A DNA stretch of 64,000 nucleotides from JANRIG01 sp033765235 (lineage in GTDB: Bacteria; Bacteroidota; Bacteroidia; Cytophagales; UBA9547): the NCBI GenBank assembly GCA_033765235.1, contig JANRIG010000022.1, forward strand, positions 62,001 to 126,000, read 5' to 3'. The notes beneath the pieces were generated by a model. That model was given only the letters and a program-made list of their open reading frames with translations. It was not told the origin of the DNA and did not search any database. A program made the translations under genes and the position numbers. Shown here in pieces: positions 61,465 to 64,000 of the stretch; positions within the stretch are counted from its first letter, which is position 1, and every line of letters starts with the position of its first letter.

Positions 61465-62463
61465 ATGTCTTCAAAAAAAATATTAGTTACCGGAGGTGCC
61501 GGCTATATAGGCTCTCATACTGTAAGATTACTTGCCAACAGTGGCTACAATGTGATAGTGCTTGACAATTTGGTATATGGTCATCGCGAAGCTATTGTGA
61601 ATACAGAAGTAGAGCTCATTGTAGGCGACCTTGGCGACCAAGACCTTACCGCCAGACTCTTTGAATACCATGATATAGAAGCAGTAATACATTTTGCTGC
61701 ATACGCTTATGTAAACGAGTCGGTGACTGACCCAGAAAAGTATTATAAAAACAATGTAGCCGCATCACTCAACTTGCTGGAAATCATGCGCAAAAAACAA
61801 TGTCTTAAATTTATTTTTTCATCAACCTGTGCTACTTACGGCAACCCTCAATATGTACCTATTGATGAAAAACATCCGCAAAACCCCATAAATCCATATG
61901 GCATGAGCAAACTTATGCTCGAAAAAATATTGATAGACTATGAAAAAGCATACAACTTTAAATATGCGTTTCTGAGATATTTTAATGCATCAGGTGCCTC
62001 AGAAGATGGTATCCTGGGAGAAGACCATAATCCTGAAACACACCTTATACCACTTATATTAGATGCCGTGACCGGAGACAGACCTCATATCACCGTATTT
62101 GGCACAGATTATGACACTCCCGATGGCACCTGCATACGCGACTATATTCATGTATTAGATTTGGCTTCGGCACACTTGGCATCATTGAAATACTTGTCAG
62201 ACGGAGGGCTCTCACACATTTGCAACTTAGGTACTGGCAAAGGTGTGTCAGTAAAAGAAATGATAAAGGTAGTAGAGGCAGTCACCGGCAAAAGTGTACC
62301 TGTAGTATTCGGTCCCCGACGTGCCGGCGACCCACCATATCTGTATGCCAATGCTGCACAAGCCAAAGAAATACTCGGCTGGCAAGCACAATATACTGAT
62401 GTAAAAGATATTGTGACGCATGCTTGGAATTGGAAAACAGGCAATAAAGGAGGTAAATATTAG
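61465..62463 (+). CDS. galE: UDP-glucose 4-epimerase
   Basis: This 332-residue NAD-bound epimerase interconverts UDP-glucose and UDP-galactose for surface glycans. The Rossmann motif is GGAGYIGSH (8-16). The catalytic triad has a serine in FSSTCATYG with Y145 and K149 (YGMSK). LRYFNASGA and DGTCIRDYIHV follow. The length is usual. A near-consensus -7 element (TAAATTAG, 61437-61444) lies about 20 bases upstream. Confidence 0.95.
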   Translation: MSSKKILVTGGAGYIGSHTVRLLANSGYNVIVLDNLVYGHREAIVNTEVELIVGDLGDQDLTARLFEYHDIEAVIHFAAYAYVNESVTDPEKYYKNNVAASLNLLEIMRKKQCLKFIFSSTCATYGNPQYVPIDEKHPQNPINPYGMSKLMLEKILIDYEKAYNFKYAFLRYFNASGASEDGILGEDHNPETHLIPLILDAVTGDRPHITVFGTDYDTPDGTCIRDYIHVLDLASAHLASLKYLSDGGLSHICNLGTGKGVSVKEMIKVVEAVTGKSVPVVFGPRRAGDPPYLYANAAQAKEILGWQAQYTDVKDIVTHAWNWKTGNKGGKY

Positions 62464-62522
62464 ATATTTGGATTATGACAAAATAGTTGTTAGTTTTACA
62501 TTGAAATTATTATCATTGCTAC

Positions 62523-63104
62523 ATGGCAAAATATAAATACGAAATAATATTTTTATACATTTATGTGATAATCACATCATTATCATGTGTGAGTGACTCC
62601 ACACTACCCCCCGCTCCTGTCAATAAAGATAAAGAGCAAAAAAACACCCCGCTCAACCTGATACCCGGCAATAATGTATTTGTAGCCACCTTTGGTGGAA
62701 TGACAGCACGTGGCAACAATAACATCACACCATACGTGCCTCAATCTGGCAGGTGCGATACATCTTCGGGTAAGTATGCCATGTCGCTCATGCTTAGCAG
62801 CACACTTACAGGTGGCAGTGTAGATCTTGCCGGGGTAAATATCATATTGGCTGCCAAACCTACCTCTAGCAAATCTTATACCATTGTGCCCAACACCGCC
62901 ACTCTCTACGATACATCGGCACATGTGAACGTGACATTCAAAATATCAGGCAAAGCATGGAGAGGCAAAAGTGGAAAAGTTCAGATAAATGTATCTGCAA
63001 TAGGCACACCCTCTGCCATATTAGATAAAATTGCCATCGAAAATATGTCAAACCTGAGCGACACTACACTCACCAGCATAGATTTTAGTATGGTATGCCA
63101 GTGA
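62523..63104 (+). CDS. Predicted lipoprotein, not recognised
   Basis: This 193-residue protein has a hydrophobic leader with a likely lipidated cysteine C22 (SLS-C). A proline/lysine linker (PPAPVNKDKEQKN) follows. The mature part is beta-rich and rich in Ser/Thr/Asn (TFGGMTARGNNNI, YAMSLMLSST, IVPNTATLYDTSAHVNVTF). The strand pattern resembles small carbohydrate-binding or adhesion-type lipoproteins, but I know no family. It lies 59 bases after galE on the same strand. Confidence 0.65.
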   Translation: MAKYKYEIIFLYIYVIITSLSCVSDSTLPPAPVNKDKEQKNTPLNLIPGNNVFVATFGGMTARGNNNITPYVPQSGRCDTSSGKYAMSLMLSSTLTGGSVDLAGVNIILAAKPTSSKSYTIVPNTATLYDTSAHVNVTFKISGKAWRGKSGKVQINVSAIGTPSAILDKIAIENMSNLSDTTLTSIDFSMVCQ

Positions 63105-63187
63105 TTAAGCTCTAGTATGATTTATAATTTATGATTTGAGATTGAATTCACCAATCTATCTCTGCACTTAATCACTCACCCTACATC

Positions 63188-64000
63188 CTATTGATTATCA
63201 TTTGCGTTGTCTTTTTTCAATGACAGCTTAAAACTCTCAGACAGGTAATACATACAAGGTACCAATATCAGTGTGATAAATGTGGCAAATGTGAGACCGA
63301 ATATGATAGTCCAAGATAATGGTGCCCAAAATGCTACATTATCACCTCCAAAGTATATTTTTGGGTCAAAATCTGTAAATAGAGTTACAAAATTTATATT
63401 AAAACCTACTGCCATAGGCACCAGCCCAAGTACTGTAGCGGTAGCTGTTAGTATCACAGGACTCATACGTGTTTTGCCCGCTTCGGCTATAGCCTCTTTG
63501 AGACCCAACCCTCGGCTGCGCAGCTCATCTGCAAATTCTATGAGCAATATACCATTTTTTACAACTATACCTGCAAGCCCCACTATGCCTATGCCTGTCA
63601 TTACTATGACAAAGCTCATGCCAAATATGCCTACGCCTAACAGTACACCTATGATAGTAAAAATCACTTCAGTAAGTATAATGATAGGCTTGCTCACAGA
63701 ATTGAACTGGGTAGCTAATATTCCAAATATCATCAATACAGATATAAGTAATGACTTGGCCAATGCATCAGAGGTTTCTTTTTGGTCTTCAGACTCACCT
63801 CCAAAACGCACTTCATAGCCTTCTTTGAGCTTAAAGTCTTTGAGTGCTTCTTCTATTTTGGGGTTTACATCATTTGGCGAGTAGCCTGTGAGTACATTGG
63901 AGCCTATAGTCACTATTCTTTTTTGATTTTTGCGCTTAATGGATGCAAACGTATTGCCATATTTCACCTTTGCCACCGACGATAAAGGTATTTGGCGCAC
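63188..64000 (-). CDS. RND efflux transporter (HAE1/AcrB-like), C-terminal part
   Basis: The visible 270 residues are the C-terminal end of an inner-membrane RND pump; the gene continues past the right edge of the window. The periplasmic docking part (NVLTGYSPNDVN) leads into membrane helices with SLLISVLMIFGILATQFNS, GIVVKNGILLIEF, and the conserved signature GKTRMSPVILTATATVLGLVP. The C-terminus ends with VPCMYYLSE and a short charged tail. The HAE1-type signature favours drug or hydrophobe export over heavy metals, but this is not settled. Confidence 0.92.
   Translation of the reverse strand: MRQIPLSSVAKVKYGNTFASIKRKNQKRIVTIGSNVLTGYSPNDVNPKIEEALKDFKLKEGYEVRFGGESEDQKETSDALAKSLLISVLMIFGILATQFNSVSKPIIILTEVIFTIIGVLLGVGIFGMSFVIVMTGIGIVGLAGIVVKNGILLIEFADELRSRGLGLKEAIAEAGKTRMSPVILTATATVLGLVPMAVGFNINFVTLFTDFDPKIYFGGDNVAFWAPLSWTIIFGLTFATFITLILVPCMYYLSESFKLSLKKDNANDNQ

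Noticed and set aside
1..64000. CRISPR arrays, prophage or insertion sequences
   Set aside because: No regularly spaced repeats, transposase, integrase or phage structural genes were seen in the readable frames.

Overview
The window is chromosomal DNA from an AT-rich, Gram-negative member of the Bacteroidota, probably near the Chitinophagales/Sphingobacteriales. Several things point there. Two TonB-dependent receptors occur, one with an N-terminal carboxypeptidase-D-like domain. Promoters match the Bacteroidota pattern (TTTG, 19 bases, TAnnTTTG). Family-restricted proteins are present (DUF3822, DUF5117/DUF4953-type metalloprotease, PF13568-type barrels). An atpD-atpC pair stands apart from the other ATP synthase genes, and sucD and odhB stand alone. 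Coding density is high. No insertion sequence, phage, CRISPR array, rRNA or tRNA was found.

Layout. 1-445 holds the 5' end of murG on the minus strand. 753-7407 is a plus-strand run: M20 deacylase, acyltransferase, polyprenyl synthase, TPR lipoprotein, thrS and a methyltransferase. 7431-11100 is a minus-strand unit of a TPP riboswitch, a TonB receptor (predicted thiamine receptor) and a glycosyltransferase. sucD and gpmI follow, then a decayed nuclease-like gene (13870-14493), a large TonB receptor, and the operon proC / Rieske protein / GT9 / aminopeptidase P. 20806-27243 is accessory-like: a TPR protein, two long non-coding stretches around a 66-codon ORF, and two tandem paralogue pairs, FecR-like secreted proteins and CHASE2 membrane proteins. 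27316-30554 holds a metzincin-type protease and a LemA protein.

30744-31601 is a hicBA toxin-antitoxin module bracketed by two 124-bp direct repeats that differ at 2 positions. ileS follows, converging on a five-gene minus operon (lspA, barrel, S41 protease, ribD, murF). Next come a large unrecognised secreted protein, a TerB-like protein, odhB, a WG-repeat protein, an SDR, an sbtA-sbtB bicarbonate transporter/PII pair, atpDC, a DUF3822 protein, menD with a polysaccharide deacetylase-like gene, a COG2509 flavoprotein, lipA, OsmC, a GH20 hexosaminidase, galE, a lipoprotein and the 3' end of an RND pump gene.

Together the genes cover envelope synthesis (murG, murF, plsC-like, lspA, galE, glycosyltransferases), central metabolism (sucD, odhB, gpmI, atpDC, lipA), cofactors (ribD, menD, thiamine uptake) and translation (thrS, ileS). 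The best candidates for something undescribed are the duplicated CHASE2/FecR-like block, the repeat-bracketed hicBA island, the sbtAB pair in this lineage, and the riboswitch-controlled receptor with a hairpin at its start codon.
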